A stretch of 64,000 bases of DNA, from the NCBI RefSeq assembly GCF_000026145.1, contig NC_009445.1, positions 2,542,001-2,606,000 on the forward strand. The letters run 5' to 3'. Positions 1 to 8,312 of this stretch are shown piece after piece; the first letter of the stretch is position 1, and each line of letters opens with the position of its first letter. The DNA is from Bradyrhizobium sp. ORS 278 (GTDB lineage Bacteria > Pseudomonadota > Alphaproteobacteria > Rhizobiales > Xanthobacteraceae). The notes beneath the pieces are model-generated. The model searched no databases and had not been told where the DNA came from. It was given only the letters and a program-made list of their open reading frames with translations. Made by a program: the position numbers and the translations under genes.

Positions 1-45
1 GATGCTGAAGGATTGACCGGCGGGCGCGCGCAAGGCGCGCGGAGA

Positions 46-963
46 TCAGGACGTCATCGAGGAAGCGACGGCGGGCTTCGTCGGAACCTCGCGTGCCCGG
101 TTGGGGCGGCGCAGCCGGCGTTGGGTCCAGATCAGCACGCCCGTCAGCAAGAGCGTCAGCAGGACCACCGAGATCAGCACGTTGGCGGCGCTGCCGATCA
201 GCGACCAGTTGCCTTCGTGCAGCAGCCGCACCCAGTTGCGCGGAAGCGCGGAAAGACCGTCCGGCGTGATCGCATAGGCGCGCAGTTCGTCGCCCTCGAT
301 CATTCGCGCCAGCATTCGGCCGCCGCGATTGCCGATCATGTTGACGGTCGCGAGATCATGATCCTTCGCAACGATGCTGACCGCCTCCGGCAGCGAGATT
401 CGTCTCGCAGCGCCCGGCGGCGTGCCGAACATGCCGTTGCTGGCGTCGAGCAGCACGCCGGTCAGCGGGCTCAGGAGGATCAGCGGCAAGGTGAACCAGG
501 CCGCGCCCTTGTGCCAGCCGGACAGCGTGTTGCGCAGCCGTGGCAGGCCCATGAGGATGCCGATGATCATGATGACGATCATGCCGATGGTGGAGATCGT
601 CGTGAGGCCTTCGAGACCGATCAGATGCTCATGGGTCATGCGCGCCCACTGAAACACGCTCGCTGCTGCGGGCTTGTCGGCCGCTGCACCGGTCGTCATG
701 TCGAGCTCGGTACCGGGCCGGCCCTGCAGGGTGAGATGCTGGGTCGTCGGATTGATCGAGAGGCCACGCGCCTTGCCGTCGGGATCGTACTGCTTGATCA
801 GCGCGACCACGCGGGCCGGATCGACGCTGCCGGGCTTCACGGCGGCCACCTGCGCGATCGGCTCGAAGGAGAGGATCAGTCCGGTGACGATGATCACGAG
901 CAGCGGCAGCGCGAAGGTCAGGCTGACCCAGCGGTGGAGTTTGAGCAGCAGCTGCTTGTTCAT
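46..963 (-). CDS. PepSY-associated membrane protein
   Basis: This 305-residue inner-membrane protein has the PepSY-TM layout: a hydrophobic helix right at the N-terminus, a periplasmic segment, two central helices, a second periplasmic segment and a last helix, then a basic cytoplasmic tail. The start is the ATG at 963 (MNKQLLLKLHRWV); an in-frame extension to 1005 reads through non-membrane sequence. In this family such proteins often sit beside TonB receptors and are linked to iron-siderophore handling or ferric reduction. No such partner lies within the window, because the window edge is 45 bases downstream. The exact substrate cannot be told from the sequence. Confidence 0.8.
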   Translation of the reverse strand: MNKQLLLKLHRWVSLTFALPLLVIIVTGLILSFEPIAQVAAVKPGSVDPARVVALIKQYDPDGKARGLSINPTTQHLTLQGRPGTELDMTTGAAADKPAAASVFQWARMTHEHLIGLEGLTTISTIGMIVIMIIGILMGLPRLRNTLSGWHKGAAWFTLPLILLSPLTGVLLDASNGMFGTPPGAARRISLPEAVSIVAKDHDLATVNMIGNRGGRMLARMIEGDELRAYAITPDGLSALPRNWVRLLHEGNWSLIGSAANVLISVVLLTLLLTGVLIWTQRRLRRPNRAREVPTKPAVASSMTS

Positions 964-1280
964 GATTGTCTCCGAATGATCTTCATGCCGATGGCGCGAT
1001 GCCAATCGACGGTGGTCCGCGGACGTTCGCTCCGTATTGTTTCTTATCGTTTCTCGCGGGACCGTACGGCGATCGCGAGAAGTCGTCGCGATCGTTCTAT
1101 TAGCTGAGCGTGCAGCGCTTGCGAAACAGCAGAACTATTAATTTTAGGTCATGCGTCGATTGATCGGCATCAATGCGGCGGCGACGAGGCTCTGTCAGCT
1201 GCAAGGATTCAGCGCGCGCCGCACGATGCTCGAAAAGAGCAGCAACATTCCGGTCCCCCGTCCGAAGCGTCATCAGACAC
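964..1280. other. Gene-free stretch between the PepSY gene and marR
   Basis: It holds the upstream region of the PepSY gene and the 3' side of marR. The only structure I see is the perfect inverted repeat listed at 1070-1094. Short open frames here lack ribosome sites and coding character. Confidence 0.5.
1070..1094. repeat. Perfect 9-bp inverted repeat, possible operator
   Basis: CGATCGCGA and TCGCGATCG face each other across 7 bases, about 107 bases upstream of the PepSY gene start at 963. No T-run follows, so an operator is as likely as a terminator. Confidence 0.35.
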
Positions 1281-1844
1281 CTACTCCGAGCGAGCATGGT
1301 GACCTTGTGGAGAAGCTGCTTGCTCGTGCTCCGCTGGCCCGGCGCCAGGCTCGATCGTGCGCAGCAGCCTGCCGAGAAGCTTCGTGAGCGCAGCGACCTC
1401 CGATGAGGACAGTGTGCCGTGGATGAGGGCCTCGTCGGCTTCGAGCACGTCGCGCATGGCGCGCTCAGCGGTGGCGCGGCCCTTTGCGGTCAGGCGCACC
1501 GGCTTGCTGCGCCGATCGTCCTTGTCCTGGCCGCGCGCGATCAGGCCACGGGCCTCCAGCGCATGGAGCACCTTGGTAAGCCCGCCGGAAGAGATCAGGA
1601 TGGCGCTGTAGAGATCGGTGGGCAGCAACTGATGCGGCGCGGGCTGTCCGCGCAAGGTCACCAGCACCTCGAATTCGGTGAAGCTCAGCGCGTGGGCCGC
1701 AACGAGACGCTCCGTCTGCTCGAGCATCAGGCTGTTCAGGCGGAAGACGCGGACCATCAACCCAACGATGGGCGTGGCGGCCTCGGGCCAGGTCTTGGCC
1801 CGCAGCGCCAGGAAGTCGTCGATCGGTGTCCGCTCGGCCGTCAT
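1281..1844 (-). CDS. MarR-family transcriptional regulator
   Basis: This 187-residue protein has the MarR winged helix in its centre (about residues 50-140), including the family-typical wing stretch DKDDRRSKPVRLTAKG. AAGGAG lies just before the ATG at 1844. The last 20 residues (GPAEHEQAASPQGHHARSE region) look like a disordered tail. It is divergent from the exported amidohydrolase at 1983, and the space between them contains two copies of a palindrome (1875-1926). That arrangement suggests it controls both itself and the neighbouring gene, with release by an aromatic or acidic ligand, as is usual for the family. The ligand is unknown. Confidence 0.85.
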   Translation of the reverse strand: MTAERTPIDDFLALRAKTWPEAATPIVGLMVRVFRLNSLMLEQTERLVAAHALSFTEFEVLVTLRGQPAPHQLLPTDLYSAILISSGGLTKVLHALEARGLIARGQDKDDRRSKPVRLTAKGRATAERAMRDVLEADEALIHGTLSSSEVAALTKLLGRLLRTIEPGAGPAEHEQAASPQGHHARSE

Positions 1845-1874
1845 CGGCTCTCCTTACGAAAAAATCATGAAGAG

Positions 1875-1926
1875 ATATCTTTCAAGAAAGATATAGGCTG
1901 AGTTATATGTCTTTCGAGAAAGATAT
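1875..1926. promoter_or_regulatory. Two tandem palindromes, probable MarR operators
   Basis: Site 1 (1875-1894) is ATATCTTTC-AA-GAAAGATAT with perfect 9-bp arms. Site 2 (1907-1926) is ATGTCTTTC-GA-GAAAGATAT with one arm mismatch. Starts are 32 bp apart, about three helical turns, so two dimers would bind one DNA face. Site 1 begins 31 bases upstream of marR and site 2 ends 56 bases before the amidohydrolase start. Confidence 0.75.
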
Positions 1927-1982
1927 CAAGTGCGGCGCACTGATGGCGCCGCGATGTTCTGTGTACCCAGGAGACCACCATC

Positions 1983-3119
1983 ATGACGAGGAGCAGACGC
2001 GAAGTGATACAGCTCGCAGCAGCAGGGGCCGTTGCCGGCGTCACCACCGGCGCTGCCCAAGCGCAGGCGCCGGACGGCGCCGTGATCGACGCCAACATGC
2101 ATTGGCTTCCCGAGGATCTGTTCAGCGACGAGAGGCTGCTGACGGCCTTCGCCGGCGCGGTGCCGCGTGAATACGGCATTCACGCCAAGGTCATGCCCGT
2201 TCCCGGCAAGCCCCTGCGCCAGATCGTGATCGAGCAGCCGCTGGGCTACGAGGTGCTGAACTACGCCGAGAACCAGTACAACGCGGCCGGGCAGATCGCC
2301 GACATGGACCAGGCGGGCATCGCGCAGGCGATCCTGCGGCTGCCGTGCTGGCAGGAATGGCTGCCGCTCGAACTGTGCCGACGGGTCAATGACGGGCTCG
2401 CTGCGCATCTCAAGCGCCATCCGGGCCGCTTCCAGGCGCTGGCCGTCGTGCCGCCTTGGGGAACGCCTGATGCGCTGAAGGAGGTCGAGCGCTGCGTCCA
2501 TGATCTCGGCTTTGTCGGCGTGCAGATGGCCGCGCATTACGGCCAGCTCTATCTGGACGACCCCGCGTTCAAGCCGCATCTGAAATTCCTCGATCAACTC
2601 GGCGTCCCCGTGGTGGTGCATCACACGCCGCTGCCGGTCGATTACGCTGCCATCGTGAAGTATCCGAACCTGCGCCGGCAGTATGGACGCTGCCTCGCCC
2701 AGGGCACCGCTGTCGGGCGCGAGCTGTTCAGCGGGCTGTTCGACGAATTTCCAAATCTCAGGCTGGTGCATTCCATGCTGGGCGGCGGCTTCTTCGCCTT
2801 CGCAGACATGCTGGTGCCCCCCAGCACCGGCGGACGCGATGCCGTCGACCGGTTCGAGGATGAGAGCGCCAAGCTGCGCGGCTATCTCGCACGCAACATC
2901 TTCTTCGATCTCTCAGGGGCGCCGCAATGGGGACGGGCGCAGCTCGAATGCGCCGTCAAGGTGTTCGGCGCCGATCACATCCTCTACGGCGCGTCCTATC
3001 CGATCCGCCGCGACTGGTTTCAGGACGGCGTTCCACTCATTCGCAGCCTGTCATTGTCCGAGGCGGAGAAGGCTGCGATACTCGGCGGCAATACACGTCG
3101 GCTTTTCAAGCTCGTCTGA
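1983..3119 (+). CDS. Tat-exported amidohydrolase (amidohydrolase_2 family)
   Basis: The N-terminus is a twin-arginine leader (SRREVIQ, then an alanine-rich core ending near AQAQA, residue 29). The mature part is a TIM-barrel hydrolase/decarboxylase of the ACMSD-like amidohydrolase_2 type. DANMHW replaces the usual DxHxH strand-1 motif, and HH (VVVHHTP) and a late Asp-containing segment (YGASYPIRRDWFQDG) follow. Members hydrolyse or decarboxylate cyclic and aromatic carboxylates. It lies next to marR and its operators, and converges on the leftward operon for a second exported amidohydrolase and a PrpD-like enzyme, so a shared pathway is likely. The substrate is not identifiable. Confidence 0.75.
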   Translation: MTRSRREVIQLAAAGAVAGVTTGAAQAQAPDGAVIDANMHWLPEDLFSDERLLTAFAGAVPREYGIHAKVMPVPGKPLRQIVIEQPLGYEVLNYAENQYNAAGQIADMDQAGIAQAILRLPCWQEWLPLELCRRVNDGLAAHLKRHPGRFQALAVVPPWGTPDALKEVERCVHDLGFVGVQMAAHYGQLYLDDPAFKPHLKFLDQLGVPVVVHHTPLPVDYAAIVKYPNLRRQYGRCLAQGTAVGRELFSGLFDEFPNLRLVHSMLGGGFFAFADMLVPPSTGGRDAVDRFEDESAKLRGYLARNIFFDLSGAPQWGRAQLECAVKVFGADHILYGASYPIRRDWFQDGVPLIRSLSLSEAEKAAILGGNTRRLFKLV

Positions 3120-3160
3120 GCGCGAGGTCGGACTGAGATCCTGGAGCAGCCGCTGACGCG

Positions 3161-3973
3161 TCAAGGCTGCTTTCCGGGCACCATCACGCCTTTCAGCCCG
3201 GCGCGCTCGGCGGCGGTGCTGACGAGGCCCGACGACCGGATCTCGGCGGTGAACGCGCGCACGAAATCGAGTCCGGCATCGCGGCCCTTGGGGATAGCGA
3301 TCGCATGGCGCTCCTCGCCCCAGCGGCCGTCGAGTACGCGTGATCCCGGCACCTGTTCGGCCATCTCGAACAGTGTTGCCTTGTTGGTGGCGAAGGCATC
3401 GATCTCACGACCCTTCAGCAGGGCGACGGCATCCTTCAAGGTCGGCGACCGGACCAGCGCGGCCTGCTTCAGTTCGCGCCCCAGCGTCGCATCCGAGGTG
3501 CTGCCCGTCGTGACGCCGACCTTGCGTCCGCTTGCGTCGACATCGCTGGCATTGGCCAGCGTGGAGCCATCGGGCACGAGGTAGCCGAGCTCGATCTCCA
3601 GATAGACAGGGCCGAAGTCCATCTCCTTGGCTCGGGCAGCGGATGCATTGGTGAAGGCGACGTCGACTGCGCCGGTCCTGACGGCCTCGAGCACCTCGGC
3701 ATTCTTGGTGAACACCACGGGCTCGTAGTCGACATGGAGGCGACGCGCCATTTCCTTGCCGATGGCATAGCCGACGCCACGCGGATTGTCGGTGCCATCG
3801 GGAAGGATGGAGGTCGGCGTTCCCGGGTAGAGTCCCGCGCGCAGGCGTCCGCTCGGCGCCAGAACAGTCGCAGCATCACCGTCCGCGGCCAGGCCCGGAT
3901 CGGGCCGCACGATCGCGCAGGCGAGCAGGGCGACAGCCAGGGCTTGTCCAAGCACGGAATTGATGCGCCGCAT
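3161..3973 (-). CDS. Periplasmic solute-binding protein, family 3
   Basis: A 270-residue protein with a Sec signal peptide (basic MRR, hydrophobic core to about residue 30) and the family-3 solute-binding fold: an early GRLRAGLYPGTPTS strand, a G-EMARRL helix and a V-VTTGSTS segment in lobe 2. Members usually feed polar amino acids or organic acids to ABC permeases. Here no permease or ATPase is nearby. It is the last gene of a leftward unit, 17 bases after a DctA-type secondary symporter. It may serve a distant ABC system or be a sensor-type binding protein. The start at 3973 was chosen because the signal peptide begins there. Confidence 0.8.
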   Translation of the reverse strand: MRRINSVLGQALAVALLACAIVRPDPGLAADGDAATVLAPSGRLRAGLYPGTPTSILPDGTDNPRGVGYAIGKEMARRLHVDYEPVVFTKNAEVLEAVRTGAVDVAFTNASAARAKEMDFGPVYLEIELGYLVPDGSTLANASDVDASGRKVGVTTGSTSDATLGRELKQAALVRSPTLKDAVALLKGREIDAFATNKATLFEMAEQVPGSRVLDGRWGEERHAIAIPKGRDAGLDFVRAFTAEIRSSGLVSTAAERAGLKGVMVPGKQP

Positions 3974-3990
3974 GCCGATCTCCCCTTCGG

Positions 3991-5313
3991 TCAACGCTTT
4001 ATCCGGAGTGAGCTTGCGTCGGCGCCGCCGTCGAGCACCTGCGTGAGACGCGACTGGTCCAGCGCGTTTTCCCACTTCGCGATCACGATCGTCGCCACCG
4101 CGTTGCCGATCAGGTTGGTCGGGGTCAGCCCTTGCGACATCAGCCGATGAATGCCGAGCACCAGCGCGACGCTGGCGACCGGGATGGTCCCGGTGGCGGC
4201 AAGCGTCGCGGCGAGCACGACAAAGGCCGCGCCGGCGATGCCGGCGGCTCCTTTCGATGTCACCAGCAGGATCAGCAGCAGCCCGATTTGGTGGCCGATG
4301 TCGAGCGGGGTGTTCGTTGCCTGCGCGAGGAACACCGCCGCGGTGGCGAGATAGAGGCAGGTGCCGTCGAGATTGAACGAGTAGCCGGTCGGTATCACCA
4401 GCCCGACGACGCTGCGCTCGCAGCCGGCAGCCTCGAGCTTGACCAGCATGCGCGGCAGCACCGTCTCCGACGACGTGGTCGCGATGCAGACCAGCACCTC
4501 GTCGCGGATGTAGCGGATCAGCTTCCAGAGGCTGAAGCCGGTGTAGGCGGCGATGGGGCCGAGCACCACGGCGATGAAGATCACGCAGGTCAGATAGAAG
4601 CTGCCGAGCAGCAGGCCGAGCTTGACCAGCGAGGCGATGCCGAACTTGCCGACCGTGAACGCGATCGCGCCAAAGGCGCCGAGCGGCGCGGCCCACATCA
4701 CGATCTTGACGACGCCGAAGATCATCTGGCCGGCGATTTCGATCACGTCGGTCACGGGCTTGGCGCGGTCGCCGAGCCAGATCAGCGAGAAGCCGCACAT
4801 CACCGAGATGAACAGCACCTGGAGAATGTTGCCTTCGGCGAAGGCGCCGACGAAGGTCTGCGGAATGATATTGAGCAGGAAGGGCACGAAGCCGACCGCC
4901 GCGGTCTGCTTGACATAGGGCTCGATGGTCGCGGAGTTGATCGTCGCCGGGTCGACATTCATGCCGGCTCCGGGCTGGAACAGGTTCACCGCCGCAAGCC
5001 CGATGATCAGCGCCAACGTCGTGATCACCTCGAAATAGATCAGCGCCTTGATCGCGACCCGCCCGACCTTGGCCATGTCGGCCATATGGGCGATGCCGTT
5101 GACCACGGTGCAGAAGATGATCGGCGCGATCAGCATGCGGATCGCCTTGATGAAGGCGTCGCCCAGCGGCTGCATCTGGGCGCCGAGATCCGGCTTGACA
5201 GCGCCGAGCAGGATGCCGGCGGCCATCGCGATCATGACCTGGACCCACAGCTCCTTCCACCAGGCGCGACGGGCGCCGGCTTTGCTGTCGGCAGTGAGGG
5301 TCGTGGCAGTCAT
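3991..5313 (-). CDS. DctA-type dicarboxylate/amino acid:cation symporter, altered binding site
   Basis: A 440-residue inner-membrane symporter of the DAACS family with hallmark segments TTSSETVLPRM, GYSFNLDG and SKGAAG. AGGACAG precedes the ATG. Classical DctA takes up succinate, fumarate and malate. The transmembrane-8 substrate site is unusual: the usual D-R-F-M-S-E-x-R-A-L-T-N reads HRLMSQGLTPTN (from H389). The conserved Asp has become His389, the Glu Gln394, and the substrate-binding Arg Leu396. Loss of that Arg argues against an ordinary C4-dicarboxylate substrate. The gene sits between an exported amidohydrolase and a binding protein in one leftward unit. Confidence 0.85.
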   Translation of the reverse strand: MTATTLTADSKAGARRAWWKELWVQVMIAMAAGILLGAVKPDLGAQMQPLGDAFIKAIRMLIAPIIFCTVVNGIAHMADMAKVGRVAIKALIYFEVITTLALIIGLAAVNLFQPGAGMNVDPATINSATIEPYVKQTAAVGFVPFLLNIIPQTFVGAFAEGNILQVLFISVMCGFSLIWLGDRAKPVTDVIEIAGQMIFGVVKIVMWAAPLGAFGAIAFTVGKFGIASLVKLGLLLGSFYLTCVIFIAVVLGPIAAYTGFSLWKLIRYIRDEVLVCIATTSSETVLPRMLVKLEAAGCERSVVGLVIPTGYSFNLDGTCLYLATAAVFLAQATNTPLDIGHQIGLLLILLVTSKGAAGIAGAAFVVLAATLAATGTIPVASVALVLGIHRLMSQGLTPTNLIGNAVATIVIAKWENALDQSRLTQVLDGGADASSLRIKR

Positions 5314-5361
5314 GATCTGTCCTGTCGTTACGTTCGAATCGCCCGGCGCGTTCGGCCCGCG

Positions 5362-6333
5362 TCAGCTCTTGGGCTCGAACTTGAACAGCCGTTCGGGGTT
5401 GCTGACAAGGAGTTTGCGCTGGATCGCCGGATCCGGTGCGTAGAGCGGGATCAGATCGACCAGATCACCATCGTTGGGCATGATCTTGACGTTCGGATGC
5501 GGCCAGTCGGTGCCCCAGATGACCCGGTCCGGCGCATTGTCGATCAGCTTCTTGGCGAATGGCACGGCGTCGAGGAAAGGTGCTCCGGCCGCCGATGCGC
5601 GTTCCGGACCGGTGATCTTGACCCAGCATTTGTCGTCGCTCGCCTGCAGGTCGAGCAGCGCTGCGAACTCGGCGTCGTCAAGGCCGTTGGCGGCGCTGAT
5701 CGTGCCCATGTGGTCGATCACGTAGGTGACCGGTAGCGCCTTGAGGATCGGCACGAACTCCTTGATCGTGCCGGCCTCGAGATAGATGTCGACATGCCAG
5801 CCGATCGCCGCGACGCGATCGACCAGGGTGCGGAAGACGTTCATGTCGCCGACGCCGCCGAGGCGGCGGAGGAAGGCGAAACGGCAGGCGCAGATGCCGG
5901 CTTTGCCGAGCGAGTCGAGATCAGCGTCCGACATTGCGGCATTGATGTTGGCGACACCCTTGTAGTTGCCATTGCTCTGCGCGATCGCGTCGGTGACGAC
6001 GCGATTATCGGTGCCATGGACGGTGGCGTTGACGATGACGGCACGCTCGACGCCGATCTTGGCATGCAGTGACCGGAACATCTCCAGCGGCGCATCGGGC
6101 GGCGTGTAGGGGCGGGTAGCCGAGAACGGATAGGTCGATGCGGGTCCGAAGATGTGCGTGTGGGTGTCGACGCTGCCAGGCGGGGCCCTGAAGCTAGGCG
6201 TGTGCGTGGCGGGATCCGGGCCAGGGATACTGGGGATCTTGGCCTCATCGGCAGCGAGGCGCGCGGGCGCCGCGCCGAGAGCGGTTGCCGCGCCAAGTCC
6301 GGCCATGGTTGCCAGCACGTCTCGTCGTAACAT
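5362..6333 (-). CDS. Tat-exported amidohydrolase, LigI/PDC-hydrolase-like
   Basis: A 323-residue protein whose start at 6333 is set by GAAGGAGACACC just upstream. A twin-arginine leader (LRRDVLATMAG, Ala-rich core) is followed by an amidohydrolase barrel with VDTHTHIFGP near residue 55, YVIDHMG in the middle and WGTDWPHPN late. These match the COG3618 group that includes 2-pyrone-4,6-dicarboxylate hydrolase and sugar lactonases. It probably hydrolyses a lactone or similar cyclic ester. Family members studied so far are cytoplasmic, so the export signal is notable. It lies between the PrpD-like gene (85-base gap) and the symporter (48-base gap). Confidence 0.8.
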   Translation of the reverse strand: MLRRDVLATMAGLGAATALGAAPARLAADEAKIPSIPGPDPATHTPSFRAPPGSVDTHTHIFGPASTYPFSATRPYTPPDAPLEMFRSLHAKIGVERAVIVNATVHGTDNRVVTDAIAQSNGNYKGVANINAAMSDADLDSLGKAGICACRFAFLRRLGGVGDMNVFRTLVDRVAAIGWHVDIYLEAGTIKEFVPILKALPVTYVIDHMGTISAANGLDDAEFAALLDLQASDDKCWVKITGPERASAAGAPFLDAVPFAKKLIDNAPDRVIWGTDWPHPNVKIMPNDGDLVDLIPLYAPDPAIQRKLLVSNPERLFKFEPKS

Positions 6334-6418
6334 CGTCGGTGTCTCCTTCAGAAGGAAGCCGTAGCGACGGCTGCGTCGCCGGCTCAAGATGAGGTGGCTG
6401 GCGGCGATCCCGGTGCGG

Positions 6419-7867
6419 TCACGCCGTCTTGCAGCCGGCCGCGACGATGTCGGCGGCGGTGGCGAGGGTTTCCACCCGCCAGCAGCGCTCCATCACGGTC
6501 GCGATCTGCTGCGGAGGCAGGATATCGTCGGCGAGATCCTTGAACTTGCGCTCGAGATCCGCGTTGCTCATCGGCCGCTCCAGGCTGCCGATCGCGTGCT
6601 CGATCCGTTTCGTCAGCACACGGCCGTCGTTGAGCGTGATCGACATCTCGACCTGCTCGGGCTTCATCGTGGGGTCGATCGTAGGACTGACCTTGCCGCG
6701 CAGCGCAACGACCGTCGGATCCTGCACCGCGCGGTCGGAGAACTGCTTCTCGCCGCCGGCACCTTCGATCAGGGCCACGGCGACCGAATGGTAGACGCTG
6801 AATTTGCCCTCGAGACCTTCCTTCGGCGTCTTCTTGCCAGTGAGTTCGAGGACCAGCGGATTGACCCGCATCTCGATCGATGCCACCTGCGCCGCCGTCA
6901 CCTCGTACTCGTTGCGCAGCTGGATCGCGGCGTCGATCGCCGGATGCAGCACGATTCCGCAGGCGAAGGGCTTGTAGGTGTTGAGAGCGGCCTCGTAGCG
7001 CTGACCCAGGTCCCCAGTGATCTCCCGATAATCCTGCTTAGTGCTGATCGTGTTGGCCCAGCCGCGCTTGGCCTCGATCATGCCGTCGGAGCTGGTGTAG
7101 TTCTTGGACGCGAGGATCGCCGCGAACAGGCCGTCGGCGGCGGCACGCCCCGGATTGAAGCTCTTGTTCATCGAACCGAACGACTCGCGAAGGCCCACCG
7201 GCTGGGACGCTGCAAGTCCGAGCGCCCACACCATCTGCTGCTCGGTCAGGCCCATCAGCCGTCCGGCCGCCGCGGCCGCGCCGAACACGCCCGCCGTTCC
7301 GGTAATGTGCCAGCCGACGTAATAGTGGTTCGGGTACACCGCGTTGCCGATCCGGCATGCGGTCTCGACGCCCAGAACGAGCGCATTCAGGAAGTCGCGG
7401 CCGTTGACCGGGGTCATCTCGGATAGCGCGAGGATGGCGGAGATCACCGGGCCGCCCGGATGAATGATCGTCTTCAGATGCGTATCGTCGTAGTCGAAGA
7501 TGTGGCTGGACACACCGTTGACGAAGGCCGCGTTCATGATGTCGAACCGCTCGGTGCGGCCGAACAGCCGCGCCTGTGGCGGGCCCGAGAAGGGCGTGAG
7601 CGCCGCGACGGCGACGTCGACCGTCTCGTGCTGCGAGCCTCCGATGGCGACGCCGACATAATTGAGCAGAGTTCGGACGCCTTCCTGACGGACGTTCTCG
7701 GGCAGGTCCTCGTAGCGCGCATTCACGAGGTAACGGGCGAGGGTCGCCGTGACGTCCTTGGGATCGGATTTGACGGTTTCGGTGGCCGCTGCCCGCGTCT
7801 TGACGAGCGGGACCAGCGTCAAGGCCCCCGCACCCGCCAGAACGCGGCGGCGAGACATCGTGATCAT
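6419..7867 (-). CDS. MmgE/PrpD-family protein with twin-arginine leader
   Basis: This 482-residue protein belongs to the MmgE/PrpD family (2-methylcitrate dehydratase, cis-aconitate decarboxylase and relatives), shown by IFDYDDTHLKT around residues 123-133 and by overall length. GGAGG five bases before the ATG at 7867 fixes the start. The leader MITMSRRRVLAGAGALTLVP looks like a Tat signal, whereas PrpD-type enzymes normally act in the cytosol on CoA-pathway intermediates. It is the first gene of the leftward unit PrpD-amidohydrolase-symporter-binding protein. It may be an isomerase, dehydratase or decarboxylase of a tricarboxylate-like compound. Confidence 0.8.
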   Translation of the reverse strand: MITMSRRRVLAGAGALTLVPLVKTRAAATETVKSDPKDVTATLARYLVNARYEDLPENVRQEGVRTLLNYVGVAIGGSQHETVDVAVAALTPFSGPPQARLFGRTERFDIMNAAFVNGVSSHIFDYDDTHLKTIIHPGGPVISAILALSEMTPVNGRDFLNALVLGVETACRIGNAVYPNHYYVGWHITGTAGVFGAAAAAGRLMGLTEQQMVWALGLAASQPVGLRESFGSMNKSFNPGRAAADGLFAAILASKNYTSSDGMIEAKRGWANTISTKQDYREITGDLGQRYEAALNTYKPFACGIVLHPAIDAAIQLRNEYEVTAAQVASIEMRVNPLVLELTGKKTPKEGLEGKFSVYHSVAVALIEGAGGEKQFSDRAVQDPTVVALRGKVSPTIDPTMKPEQVEMSITLNDGRVLTKRIEHAIGSLERPMSNADLERKFKDLADDILPPQQIATVMERCWRVETLATAADIVAAGCKTA

Positions 7868-8312
7868 GAGGTCCTCCCGAACCGGCGTTGGTGGGCGCCG
7901 TGTTGTGATTGGACGAGCGGAGAAACCCCGCTCCGCTGATGGCGGGCGACGATCCTGCAGTCACCCCCGGTATGACAAGGAGCGTTGGACGAACGGTCAG
8001 TTCTCCAGGTTGGACAACGCTCTGAGAGCTGATTGGTCATGTGGCGGTTGCTCGGTTCAAGCTGAACTGCAGCCCGGTCGGCGAGACGGGGCGAAACTTC
8101 AACCGATCTGCCAGGAGCAGGCTCCATCAATCCGCTTCGGTTGATTGTCCGCGTGGCGGAAAGGCGAGTGGCTTCAACGCCATGGCGTGCGTTTTGGGCA
8201 TGTGCTGGCAGCTTCAACCACCGTTGTCGCGACCGCGGGCGCGATGCTATGCGACAGTGAAGGCGGCGGCGCGAGCGCCGACCGCACGACAACATCGGGC
8301 AAAGGAAACGCC
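7868..8312. other. Divergent intergenic region, PrpD-like gene / thiolase
   Basis: These 445 bases must carry the promoters of the leftward catabolic unit and of the rightward thiolase gene. I see one loose inverted repeat (GAGCGTTG at 7980-7987, CAACGCTC at 8015-8022, 27-base spacer) but no convincing promoter, small gene or repeat element. Confidence 0.4.

Noticed and set aside
11..45. A possible partial gene at the left edge
   Set aside because: Only 45 bases lie beyond the PepSY gene stop; nothing can be assigned.
3161..5260. A single 699-residue protein joining the symporter region to the binding protein
   Set aside because: The first two thirds are a wrong-frame reading of the symporter; only the last 270 residues, from the ATG at 3973 with a signal peptide, are real.
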